From: a virus | Direction: 5' to 3' (one strand) | Virus record (IMG/VR): IMGVR_UViG_3300027770_001992 | Span: 1 to 33,580 of that record | DNA length: 33,580 nucleotides | In this document: one piece after another, positions 14,603 to 22,875 of the stretch | How the letters are laid out: the number at the start of each line of letters is the position of its first letter | Position numbering within the stretch: the first letter of the stretch is position 1 | Made by a program: the position numbers and the translations under genes | Notes under the pieces: model-generated | Databases searched by the model: none | Told to the model about the DNA's origin: nothing | What the model saw: only the letters and a program-made list of their open reading frames with translations

Positions 14603-15540
14603 AAATTGGAATACATGTAGATCAATTGGATCATAGAGGTTGTGGCACTGTACCATATGACTATTCGTTGGCGTTACGTGACATTCTTGGTCATGAACCA
14701 TTCATTGTAAGTTCTAAAAAAAAGTCCACACATCCAATGAACAAGTTTGGTGAGTTTGGTTGTTTTTTGTACGAAGAAACATCTGAAATTCCATACATCA
14801 TAGACAAAGAAAAGATAGATTTGTTTTATATGATAAAATATGGCACAGATGATAAGTTGACACCAACAAATTGTAAAACCGGTATTCATTGTGTGTTTCA
14901 GATGCATGAACCGCATGGAGATGTATATGCTGGTGTGAGTGAATGGTTATCAAAATATTTCAAAAAGGAACTGTGGGTTCCTCATATCATAAATCTACCA
15001 AAAACAAATGAAACTCTACATGATGAGTTGGGTCTGCCTAAAAATGCGTTTGTGATCGGAAGATTGGGTGGTTATGAACAATTTGATGTACCAGATGCTC
15101 AAGCGGCTGTTATTGAAGCATTGAACAAGCGGTCAGACTTGTGGGCTATATTCTTGAACACAAAGCCGTTTACAGACCATCCTCGTACCAAGTTCATACC
15201 ATTTCAACCAGAATTGTCATATAAAAGCAAGTTTATCAACACCTGCGATGCTATGGTTCATGGTAGAAGTGATGGAGAAACATTTGGATTGGCAGTTGCT
15301 GAGTTTTCTTCATTCAACAAGCCTGTATTCACTTATGATGCACCATATTGGTGGTATATGCGAGCACACATTGATATGCTTGGCGACAAGGCTTTGAAAT
15401 ATAAAAATAAAGAAGAACTACTTTCGTATTTATTACAAATTGACAAACAGTATATCAATGATGTATACTGGGATTGTTATTCAATCAAATTCTCACCGCA
15501 GAATGTTATAAACAAATTCGAAGCGGTGTATATAAAATAA
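14599..15540 (+). CDS. GT-B glycosyltransferase-like protein
   Basis: A 313-residue protein resembling the GT4 type. The donor half has FVIGRLGGYEQFDV, then GRSDGETFGLAVAEFSSFNKP (E-x7-E, around 228-248), and a short N-terminal half, MKIGIHVDQLDHRGCGTVPYDY. Shorter than typical GT4 enzymes, so the acceptor domain is reduced. It has a real Shine-Dalgarno sequence (AAGGA, 14587-14591) despite the ATGA overlap. The following gene starts immediately at its stop codon. Confidence 0.75.
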   Translation: MKIGIHVDQLDHRGCGTVPYDYSLALRDILGHEPFIVSSKKKSTHPMNKFGEFGCFLYEETSEIPYIIDKEKIDLFYMIKYGTDDKLTPTNCKTGIHCVFQMHEPHGDVYAGVSEWLSKYFKKELWVPHIINLPKTNETLHDELGLPKNAFVIGRLGGYEQFDVPDAQAAVIEALNKRSDLWAIFLNTKPFTDHPRTKFIPFQPELSYKSKFINTCDAMVHGRSDGETFGLAVAEFSSFNKPVFTYDAPYWWYMRAHIDMLGDKALKYKNKEELLSYLLQIDKQYINDVYWDCYSIKFSPQNVINKFEAVYIK

Positions 15541-16359
15541 ATGCCAAATATAATAGAAGCAAAACATGGAAAATTCTTAGTGCTACCCAATGACGCATTG
15601 GGCAAAGCTTTGATTGAAAATCATGACTTTGAGCCTCACTTTTACAATATAGTAAAGAATGTGGTGAAAGACGGAGACACTTGTTTGGATTGTGGAGCTA
15701 ATCTTGGCTATCACACTGTAACATTGTCAAAGTTGGTTGGGCGTACTGGAAAAGTAATTTCGTTTGAGCCATTGAGAATAATTTATCAACAATTAAATGG
15801 TAATGTGTTTCTGAATGACTTGAGAAATGTATATTGCGTCAATGCTGCGATTGGCAATGAAAACAAGATGATTCAGATGGATTTTGTTGATGTGGATGCC
15901 ACACAAATAAACATTGGAGCAACAAAAGTTGGTGTTGGTGGCGACGTTGTTGAAATGATACGCATTGATGACATAATATCAAATGGAGTATCATTCATGA
16001 AAGTTGATGTACAAGGTTCCGAATTACTATTGTTGGCTGGTGCAGAAACTTTGATCAAGAATTCAAGACCAATAATGTTTGTTGAAGTTGAACACGAATG
16101 GCTAACATATTTCAACGAAAGCTCGGAAAGCTTGTTGAATAAACTGTTGTCACTGGATTATATATTGATAAGAATCAATACCGATTATCCGTGTGATCAT
16201 GTTGCCATACCAAGAGAAAAAAAGCATTTGATGGAAAGTATATTGAAAGATGTTGGACATCCAATTGATATCATAGATGGAAAATCTGTATCACTAAAGT
16301 TTGACAGAACCGGAAATCATTGGCATATTCTTTATGGAAGCTACACAGTAAATTACTAA
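15541..16359 (+). CDS. FkbM-family methyltransferase
   Basis: A 272-residue SAM-dependent methyltransferase of the FkbM family, which O-methylates sugars and polyketides. Motif I is LDCGANLGYHT (49-59), followed by GRTGKVISFEP (strand beta2 with acidic end), later FMKVDVQGSELLLLAGAE (the FkbM-typical KxDVEGxE block) and MFVEVEHEW. It starts directly after the previous stop with no intervening base. In this island it would cap or modify glycan hydroxyls. Confidence 0.85.
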   Translation: MPNIIEAKHGKFLVLPNDALGKALIENHDFEPHFYNIVKNVVKDGDTCLDCGANLGYHTVTLSKLVGRTGKVISFEPLRIIYQQLNGNVFLNDLRNVYCVNAAIGNENKMIQMDFVDVDATQINIGATKVGVGGDVVEMIRIDDIISNGVSFMKVDVQGSELLLLAGAETLIKNSRPIMFVEVEHEWLTYFNESSESLLNKLLSLDYILIRINTDYPCDHVAIPREKKHLMESILKDVGHPIDIIDGKSVSLKFDRTGNHWHILYGSYTVNY

Positions 16360-16360
16360 A

Positions 16361-17122
16361 ATGAAGAAAATAACCACAATCATAAACTACTGCACGAATG
16401 ACTATATCTTTCTAAAGCCATGTATTGATGCTGCATTGAAAGTATCGCACAAAGTCATTGTGCCATATTGCACTCATTTTCATGATGGAACCACGCAAAA
16501 TCGAGACTTGTTGAAACAATCTGCGGCAGAAAATCCAAGTGCCGAATTTGTTGAATTTGAGTATGATAAAACCCAATCTTCAAGATGGCACTGCAACGTT
16601 TCCAGAAAAATAGGAATTATGCTTGCACCCGACGACACAGATTATTTTATGTTTTTGGATACGGATGAAATCATTGTACCAAATGAATTCAATGCGTGGT
16701 GGACAGAACAGCGGAGCAAGTTGCTTGAAAGCTATAAATTATCCAATTATTTTTATTTCAGAGACTTCAAGTATCAAGGAAAAGAATGGCAAGACTCTAT
16801 TGCATTGGTAAAAAAGGGAGAATTCACTCAAGACCCATACATATTTCACAATGATGAGCGTTCTGGTGTATTTATTTACGTTCCACAGCATCTCAGAGCA
16901 AGAAACGTGGGATACAATGGTAAGCCGTTCATTCATCACTACTCGTGGGTTCGTTCCAAAGAAACGATGTTGAAGAAAGTTAGTTGCTGGAGTCACAATA
17001 AAGATCAAGATTGGGTTTCTCTCATAGAGAAAGAATTTTCTGCACCATTTCGAGGGATTGATATGGTATTTAACCAAGAATATATCACAGTAGAACCATA
17101 CTTAAACATCAAAATAGAATGA
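16361..17122 (+). CDS. GT2-like glycosyltransferase
   Basis: A 253-residue GT-A-type protein. Seen: KKITTIINYCTNDY (start strand), MFLDTDEIIVP (DTD, residues ~98-108), and a C-terminal IHHYSWVRSKETMLKKV segment; an aromatic His-rich region of this kind often follows the acceptor domain in such enzymes. Donor and acceptor unknown. It begins one base after the methyltransferase stop and ends in an ATGA overlap with 17119. Confidence 0.7.
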   Translation: MKKITTIINYCTNDYIFLKPCIDAALKVSHKVIVPYCTHFHDGTTQNRDLLKQSAAENPSAEFVEFEYDKTQSSRWHCNVSRKIGIMLAPDDTDYFMFLDTDEIIVPNEFNAWWTEQRSKLLESYKLSNYFYFRDFKYQGKEWQDSIALVKKGEFTQDPYIFHNDERSGVFIYVPQHLRARNVGYNGKPFIHHYSWVRSKETMLKKVSCWSHNKDQDWVSLIEKEFSAPFRGIDMVFNQEYITVEPYLNIKIE

Positions 17123-17844
17123 AGATAAATATTTTTGTTAGACACTGCAAGTTTTCGTCAAATTCGGCCAATAAACCAAGACCAGACTGGTTTACCCGCG
17201 AAGGTTGTTTTCACAATCTTATAAACACTCTTGATAAAAACTGTGAACTCACGGTTTCTTTTGATGGCCAAGTGAGTGGAAGCGGGCATTTTATAGAAAA
17301 TGAGATTTACAAAGGAAAATTCAATCTGTTTCAGAAAAAAGGAGGAAAAGATGCACATAGTTTTCTAAACATGATTGAGTATGTCAATAGTCTAAACATA
17401 CCAGACGATGAAGTTATATACTTCACCGAAGATGATTATCTGCATAATGTTGGTTGGGCAGAGTTGATGAGAGAAGCTTTTCATAACATCGACGCGGATT
17501 ATGTCACAATGTATGATCACAACGATAAATATTTTTATCCAATGTATCACGAACTGCTATCAAAGGTCGTATGTACCAAAAACATTCATTGGAAGACCAT
17601 ACCAAATACCACAAACACATATGCATGTCTTGCCAAGACGTTCAGACGCGATTATGCAACGCATGTAAAATATTGTGATTTGGACAGAGGACATTGCCGT
17701 GACTTTGACAAATTCGCTCAATTTGAACAAGAAGGAAAAACACTGATCAATCCAATACCGGGTTATTCCACTCACTGCGAGCCGCAATACATGTCTCCTG
17801 TAATAGATTGGGAGACTGTGTTCAACAAAACTTCAAAACTATGA
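17119..17844 (+). CDS. putative GT-A glycosyltransferase
   Basis: A 241-residue protein with a likely GT-A character: an N-terminal MKINIFVRHC strand, the acidic metal-type triad in YFTEDDYLHNVGW (about residues 101-113), and a His/Glu-rich C-terminus (STHCEPQYMSPVIDWE). I do not recognise the family. It lies between two GT-type genes and the E1-type dehydrase, overlapping each by ATGA, so a role in the same glycan is likely. Confidence 0.6.
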   Translation: MKINIFVRHCKFSSNSANKPRPDWFTREGCFHNLINTLDKNCELTVSFDGQVSGSGHFIENEIYKGKFNLFQKKGGKDAHSFLNMIEYVNSLNIPDDEVIYFTEDDYLHNVGWAELMREAFHNIDADYVTMYDHNDKYFYPMYHELLSKVVCTKNIHWKTIPNTTNTYACLAKTFRRDYATHVKYCDLDRGHCRDFDKFAQFEQEGKTLINPIPGYSTHCEPQYMSPVIDWETVFNKTSKL

Positions 17845-19154
17845 CCACCGACGATAGAAAAAACGAAATTGACAATTTTATAAAACAGATGACCGAGAAA
17901 TACGGCGTCTTGCCAAAGTTTGCACACAATATGGTGGCAAAAGACCCCAAGAGAGTGTATTATTCCGGTCCATACTTTGATGGTAGTGAAATATCGGCTG
18001 CGATTGAAACATTGCTGTTTGGCAAATGGTCTTCTTCCGGTGAAGTTTGTGCGAGATTTGAACGTGAATTTGGTAAGCACATCAACACTAAAAATTCATT
18101 CTTCTGTAACAGCGGTTCAAGTGCTAACCTGTTGCTCATTGCAGCCTGTAAGGAGTATTTCAAGTGGCAAGATGGAGATGAAGTGATTGTATCTGCGGTG
18201 GGATTTCCCACCACGGTTTCCGCATTGGTTCAGAATGGATTGGTTCCGGTATTTATTGATATAGAATGGGAAAGTCTCAATTTTGATTTATCCAAGATAA
18301 AAGAAAAGATCACCGGCAAAACAAAAGCCGTGTTTTTGAGTCCAGTGCTTGGAAATCCACCAGACATGGATGAAATGCTTCAGATCGTAAAGAATCATGA
18401 TATGAGATTGTTGCTCGACAACTGTGACTCACTTGGATCAAAATGGAGAGGAAAATTTCTGAACGAATACTCTATCGCATCCACCTGTTCTTTTTATCCC
18501 GCCCATGAAATCACCACACTGGAAGGTGGTATGGTGTCATCTGACATACAAGAAATCGTGGATTTGGCCAGAAGTTATGGCACATGGGGCAGAGATTGTT
18601 ATTGTGTTGGAGCAGCCAATCTATTGTGCAATGGAACGTGCAATAAACGATTTTCAAACTGGATTCCAGAGTTTCCCGACCTTATCATTGACCACAAATA
18701 TGTATTCAATCGTATTGGATACAATTTAAAACCATTGGATTTGCAAGGAGCAATTGGATTGGAGCAGTTAAAGAAATTAAACTTTATTTGCAACACCAGA
18801 AGTAAAAATCAAGCTGCTATTTCAACATTATTTTTTGAAAATGTGGATGGTGTAAAGTTTCCCAAAGTGTATGAACATTGTGAATGGGTTCCATTCGGCG
18901 TTCCTGTTATCTGCAAAGACAAGCCGCAAAAGCGTCGTTTGGTTGATTTCTTGGAAAAGAATGGAATACAAACACGAAACTATTTTGCTGGCAATCTACT
19001 CATGCATCGTGGATACAAACATTTGGGCAACTACTTGGATTATCCAGAGTCAAACAAAGTGTTGGACCTTGTGTTCTTTGTGGGATGTGCTCCAACAATC
19101 AGCAAAGAAAACCTTCAATATATTGAAGAGGTTCTAAAAACATGGGTAAATTAA
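17841..19154 (+). CDS. rfbH: E1/RfbH-type CDP-4-keto-6-deoxyglucose 3-dehydrase
   Basis: A 437-residue PLP-fold enzyme (DegT/DnrJ/EryC1/StrS superfamily) most like RfbH/AscC (E1), which uses PMP and a 2Fe-2S cluster to remove the 3-OH of CDP-4-keto-6-deoxyglucose on the way to 3,6-dideoxyhexoses. Seen: NSGSSANLL near 90-98; GFPTTVSALVQNGLVPVF; DNCDSLGS; SFYPAHEIT, where His222 takes the place of the usual Schiff-base Lys; and Cys195, 253, 255, 263, an exact C-X57-C-X1-C-X7-C as in E1. ATG 17841 overlaps the preceding stop; an upstream in-frame ATG at 17808 lies inside the previous gene. The E3 reductase and CDP-glucose genes are not seen. Confidence 0.87.
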   Translation: MTTDDRKNEIDNFIKQMTEKYGVLPKFAHNMVAKDPKRVYYSGPYFDGSEISAAIETLLFGKWSSSGEVCARFEREFGKHINTKNSFFCNSGSSANLLLIAACKEYFKWQDGDEVIVSAVGFPTTVSALVQNGLVPVFIDIEWESLNFDLSKIKEKITGKTKAVFLSPVLGNPPDMDEMLQIVKNHDMRLLLDNCDSLGSKWRGKFLNEYSIASTCSFYPAHEITTLEGGMVSSDIQEIVDLARSYGTWGRDCYCVGAANLLCNGTCNKRFSNWIPEFPDLIIDHKYVFNRIGYNLKPLDLQGAIGLEQLKKLNFICNTRSKNQAAISTLFFENVDGVKFPKVYEHCEWVPFGVPVICKDKPQKRRLVDFLEKNGIQTRNYFAGNLLMHRGYKHLGNYLDYPESNKVLDLVFFVGCAPTISKENLQYIEEVLKTWVN

Positions 19155-19972
19155 GCATATTTGGCGGAACTGGATTTGTGGGCAGTAACTTCGTGAAGTT
19201 GAATCCAGACAAATGTAATGTCATAGAACGAGAGAATAATGTTCCAGTTGATCATGATGTGTTGTATTTGATAAGTACAACTCACAACTATCATGTATTC
19301 AGTGATGTTCATCTTGATGTAAATACGAACCTAACAAAACTTCTGAATGTGTTGCCAAATACAAAAGGCACATTCAACTTTGTGAGTAGTTGGTTTTCTT
19401 ATGGTGATGGCTATGGTATAAACTCCACACCGGCCTTTGAACATTCCGATTGCCGACCCAAGGGATTTTATTCCATAACAAAAAAAGCCGCCGAAGATTT
19501 GATGGTGTCATATTGCAAAACATTCAATAAAGAATATCGCATACTACGTTTATGTAATGTTATTGGCGGCGATGTTGCTGCCGGTAAAAAGAAGAACGCA
19601 TTGGAGTTTTTGATTCATAAAATCATAAACAACGAACCGATTGATATATACAAAGGAGACAACTATAGAAACTTTATGCATGTTGAAGATGTGTGTGAAG
19701 CAATCAATCTGATCGCATCCAAGGGAAATATAAACGAAATTTACAACATTGGAACACAGAATAGCCACAAACTGATTGATGTTGTAAATCATGCAATGAA
19801 ACTAACAAAGTCCAAGAGCAAAATAAACTATGTGGATGTGCCAACCTTTCATAGCATTGTTCAAGCTCCCAATTTTTTCATGAACTGTCAAAAGCTGTAT
19901 GACTTGGGATTTCAACCAAAGTATGATGTATACAAGGCAGTTGAAATTATCGTAGCTAAGAACCTATTATAG
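19142..19972 (+). CDS. NAD-dependent epimerase/dehydratase
   Basis: A 276-residue extended SDR of the sugar-nucleotide type. GGTGFVGS at 8-15 binds NAD(P); VSSWFSYGDG around 81-90 holds the catalytic Ser; FYSITKKAAED gives Y110-x3-K114; RNFMHVEDVCEAI (about 180-192) is the usual sugar-binding signature. It likely reduces, epimerises or dehydrates an NDP-sugar, fitting the E1-type dehydrase just upstream (13-base overlap), where a 4-ketoreductase such as an abequose/paratose synthase would be expected. That assignment is inference. Last gene of the island. Confidence 0.85.
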   Translation: MGKLSIFGGTGFVGSNFVKLNPDKCNVIERENNVPVDHDVLYLISTTHNYHVFSDVHLDVNTNLTKLLNVLPNTKGTFNFVSSWFSYGDGYGINSTPAFEHSDCRPKGFYSITKKAAEDLMVSYCKTFNKEYRILRLCNVIGGDVAAGKKKNALEFLIHKIINNEPIDIYKGDNYRNFMHVEDVCEAINLIASKGNINEIYNIGTQNSHKLIDVVNHAMKLTKSKSKINYVDVPTFHSIVQAPNFFMNCQKLYDLGFQPKYDVYKAVEIIVAKNLL

Positions 19973-19973
19973 T

Positions 19974-20001
19974 TTGACTGTTTGGTAAAAATGTTCATAG
20001 T
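19974..20001 (+). promoter_or_regulatory. sigma70-like promoter for Pif1 helicase
   Basis: TTGACT at 19974-19979, 16-base spacer, CATAGT at 19996-20001; the ATG at 20014 lies 12 bases after it. The -10 is also the left arm of a hairpin with the start codon (19996-20016). Confidence 0.65.
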
Positions 20002-20016
20002 ATCTTTTATACTATG
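19996..20016 (+). promoter_or_regulatory. hairpin pairing -10 with start codon
   Basis: A perfect 8-bp inverted repeat (19996-20003 with 20009-20016) and a 5-base loop; the right arm ends in the ATG. RNA from the island reading through would hide the start codon, whereas RNA started at the local promoter (about 20008) lacks the left arm. See finding. Confidence 0.5.
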
Positions 20017-21366
20017 GCAAAAATAACCAACGCCCTGTTCACCAGTTTCAAAGAACTGAATGAGTATAAAAACTTGACGACTCTTCAAAAGAAGTTCTTC
20101 AAGGATTTTTTCTCTGGACGAAATATTTTCTTGACAGGACCAGCCGGAACGGGCAAGTCATATTGTGTAAATCTCTTATTCAAGTTCCTTGATTTGAATG
20201 GAATTTTTTATGCGAAGACTGCTACAACTGGCGTGGCTGCACTAAATATAGGTGGAGTAACTTTACATTCATGGTCTGGTATGGGATTGGCCGAAGAACA
20301 TGGTATGGAACTGCTTGATAAAGTGTCTGAAAATAACAAGGCAGTAAACCGCATCAAGCACAGCAAAGTGCTTATCATAGATGAAATATCAATGGCCAAG
20401 AGTGATTTGGTTGATAAACTGGACATTGTTTGTCAATATATTAGAAACAAAGACAAACCATTTGGTGGTATTCAAGTGGTGTTTGTTGGAGATTTCATGC
20501 AACTACCACCTGTGTTCAAGAATTTTGATGAAGAAAAGTTTGCATTTGATTCTCAAGCGTGGCGTGATGCTAAAGTAAAAACAATTCATTTGACTGAAAT
20601 TGTAAGACAGCATGATGAACCTCATTTTGCCAAGTTGCTCAATGAAATACGAATGGGTTGTGCCAAAGATTTTACATTGCTATTGGGTTGTTTGGATAGA
20701 AAGTTTCCAGATGATGGCATCAAGCCTGTCAAATTGTTTTGTAAAAATATTGATGTAAGCAAATATAACCACGACGAGTTGTATAAAATAAAAAATCAAA
20801 GTAAGTTTTATCATTCATCTGATTCGGGCGGTGATATGTGGCGTCAATTTTTTGATAAGAATTGTCCCGCTCCAACTACACTAGAATTGCGTAAAGGTGC
20901 TCAAGTTATTTTGCTGGTCAATTTGGATACAAAACTTGGATTGGTCAATGGCAGTGTTGGCACAGTGACCGAGGTACATGATACATATGTTGATGTAAAA
21001 TTTGCGTGCGGTGATCAAATTATTGAAACGTATAAATGGGAAATAAAGCAAAACGAGTATGATGCATTGACTGGCAACATGAAAAAGATTGTATTGGCTT
21101 CGCGTTCTCAATTTCCATTGAAACTTGCATGGGCAATCACAATTCACAAAAGCCAAGGTAGCACGCTTGATAGAGCAGAAATTGATATAAGTGAAGCATT
21201 TGCAGATGGACAAGTATATGTTGCATTGAGCAGAGTGCGTAATTTATCTTCACTTAGTATAAAGTCTTTTTCTCCACACAAAATCAAAACAAATAAAAAG
21301 TGTTTGGATTTTTATAACTCGCAAATTGATGAAAAAGAGATAGAGTTCTTTGTTGATGAGGATTGA
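20014..21366 (+). CDS. Pif1-like SF1B DNA helicase
   Basis: A 450-residue superfamily 1B, 5'-to-3' helicase of Pif1/Dda type. Seen: Walker A GPAGTGKS at 42-49; motif Ia AKTATTGVAALNIGG (67-81) and the Pif1-like LHSWSGMG; Walker B IIDEIS at 121-126; motif III VGDFMQLPP at 158-166; motif IV-like ELRKGAQVILLVN; motif V IHKSQGSTLDRAEID; motif VI VALSRVRN. It would remove proteins or structures ahead of phage replication forks. The motif Ia form is closer to Pif1 than to T4 Dda. Its own promoter and the start-codon hairpin separate it from the glycan island. Confidence 0.9.
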   Translation: MAKITNALFTSFKELNEYKNLTTLQKKFFKDFFSGRNIFLTGPAGTGKSYCVNLLFKFLDLNGIFYAKTATTGVAALNIGGVTLHSWSGMGLAEEHGMELLDKVSENNKAVNRIKHSKVLIIDEISMAKSDLVDKLDIVCQYIRNKDKPFGGIQVVFVGDFMQLPPVFKNFDEEKFAFDSQAWRDAKVKTIHLTEIVRQHDEPHFAKLLNEIRMGCAKDFTLLLGCLDRKFPDDGIKPVKLFCKNIDVSKYNHDELYKIKNQSKFYHSSDSGGDMWRQFFDKNCPAPTTLELRKGAQVILLVNLDTKLGLVNGSVGTVTEVHDTYVDVKFACGDQIIETYKWEIKQNEYDALTGNMKKIVLASRSQFPLKLAWAITIHKSQGSTLDRAEIDISEAFADGQVYVALSRVRNLSSLSIKSFSPHKIKTNKKCLDFYNSQIDEKEIEFFVDED

Positions 21367-21372
21367 TAAATT

Positions 21373-21807
21373 ATGACTACACAGAAAAAAGGTTGGTATT
21401 ATTATGTTATAACAGCTTTATGCTTTTTGCATATTGTACTGACTGCTACTGCCATCTGGGCACTGAAGCATCTGTGGGACAATGGGCAGTTGATGACTGA
21501 TTATGTTTCAACTTTAAAAGCGGTATTTACAATATGCGTACAATTTTGGTTTATCGGAGAGATGCTTTGGCATGATTCTGGATATACTATCATAACAACT
21601 ACGGAATATAAATTGTTCAAGTGTAAAGAAAGTGTCAAAGAAGAAGCATTTATGATGTTTGCTGATAGCACAGAAGAATTGGAGTATTTCTTTGAAGTTA
21701 CAGAACCAACCAAAAAGATTCATATTGAAGAAGCAGAAATGACTGGTAAAAGTATTCAAATGAAAGTATTCAACAGAGACAAAGAAGACGTGGAGGGCGA
21801 CAAATGA
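21373..21807 (+). CDS. two-span membrane protein
   Basis: A 144-residue protein with two hydrophobic helices (about residues 9-30 and 45-65; YVITALCFLHIVLTATAI and VFTICVQFWFIGEMLW), then an acidic soluble C-terminal domain of ~80 residues. No signal peptidase site and no known family. GAGGA at 21358-21362 is a usable Shine-Dalgarno sequence ten bases before the ATG. The stop overlaps the next gene by ATGA; as it precedes three GT2 genes, a membrane link to glycan transfer is possible but unsupported. Confidence 0.7.
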   Translation: MTTQKKGWYYYVITALCFLHIVLTATAIWALKHLWDNGQLMTDYVSTLKAVFTICVQFWFIGEMLWHDSGYTIITTTEYKLFKCKESVKEEAFMMFADSTEELEYFFEVTEPTKKIHIEEAEMTGKSIQMKVFNRDKEDVEGDK

Positions 21808-22598
21808 AAACCAAAACAGCGGCGTTTATATTAAATCACAATCTACCTGACTATACAGACATGTTGTATGAGTCGCTAAAGCCATATGAGCGAACTGACT
21901 ATGACTTGTTTGTTATAGACAATGCTTCATCAACTGAAGGAAAGAGCAAGCATACTTCATTTGAGTTGGAAGAGAATGTTTATTTCGGTGGTGGCTTAAA
22001 TGCTGCCATGCAATATACACTTGAAAACAAGCAGTATGATAGTATGATGTTCTTGAGCAATGATCTTACAATTCATCCATATAATTATATATCAACAATG
22101 CGAGAAGAAATGTTTGAGGATGTGTTTGATGATGTGCTTGCAGGAAAGTGGGTAAATAGAGAAATCAAATATGATATTGTATCTCCAACATTCTATAACA
22201 TAGAACCAAATCAACAATGTTTTTGGAAATGTATGCATAGTCGCAACTCTAAAGAAACAAGAAAAGTTGATTATGTTGATTTTCAATGTCCTTTGATTTC
22301 TCGTAGATTACTTGAAGAAGTAAAAGAGATTGATATAGATCTGAAGTATGGTTGGGGACCGGATTTTTACTTTGCTCTTATAGCAAAAAAACTGGGATAT
22401 AATCTTGGAGTAGTTGATAGATGCTGTATATTACATCACAACTCTCTAACTGTGAAACGAGGTGTAGCTGGTTTGGATATACCAACATATTGTAGATTGG
22501 CAGAAGAAGGTATGAAAAACTTCTTTATAAAGAAAAATTTGTGGACAGAATATATTGAACTACGAACCAAAACACAAACTTATGAATACAACAACTGA
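21804..22598 (+). CDS. GT2-family glycosyltransferase
   Basis: A 264-residue GT2 enzyme. Seen: start strand AAFILNHNLPDYTDML, LFVIDNASSTEG with Asp-Asn of the nucleotide site, YFGGGLNAAMQYTLEN (the GGG-x-N element common in rhamnosyltransferases), FLSNDLTIHP (metal motif S-N-D), then GWGPDFYFALIAKKLGY. This profile resembles WcaA/rhamnosyltransferase-type GT2. Donor unknown. First of three GT2 genes here, coupled by ATGA to the membrane protein. Confidence 0.85.
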   Translation: MKTKTAAFILNHNLPDYTDMLYESLKPYERTDYDLFVIDNASSTEGKSKHTSFELEENVYFGGGLNAAMQYTLENKQYDSMMFLSNDLTIHPYNYISTMREEMFEDVFDDVLAGKWVNREIKYDIVSPTFYNIEPNQQCFWKCMHSRNSKETRKVDYVDFQCPLISRRLLEEVKEIDIDLKYGWGPDFYFALIAKKLGYNLGVVDRCCILHHNSLTVKRGVAGLDIPTYCRLAEEGMKNFFIKKNLWTEYIELRTKTQTYEYNN

Positions 22599-22875
22599 AA
22601 CACAACTAGAGTTTGACTTTTTTGCACCAGCACAACTGACATTTGATTGGGCAAATAAAGATACTTATTTGACTACTACCTTTAAGCCAGATTTGACCAT
22701 GACTTTTTATGATGGTAAAAATGTGATTGGCAAGTTGGATTGGAATGATGGCACAATGAAGTTTAGCGGCAGTGTTGATGAAAGTGCTCAACTATTCGTT
22801 GATTGTATTATAAAAAAGCACACTCAAGGCACATTGTTTGACCAAAAGAAAAATAATACAGAGTGGAAATCATGA
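22582..22875 (+). CDS. hypothetical protein
   Basis: A 97-residue protein from the ATG at 22582, which lies 17 bases inside the preceding gene; an in-frame TTG at 22555 is less likely. It starts with Thr/Glu-rich TTTETQLEFDFF, has two beta-hairpin-like stretches (NKDTYLTTTFKPDLTMTFY and KNVIGKLDWNDGTMKF) and a helix ending in FDQKKNN. Not recognised. It ends in an ATGA overlap with the next GT2 gene. Confidence 0.65.
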   Translation: MNTTTETQLEFDFFAPAQLTFDWANKDTYLTTTFKPDLTMTFYDGKNVIGKLDWNDGTMKFSGSVDESAQLFVDCIIKKHTQGTLFDQKKNNTEWKS

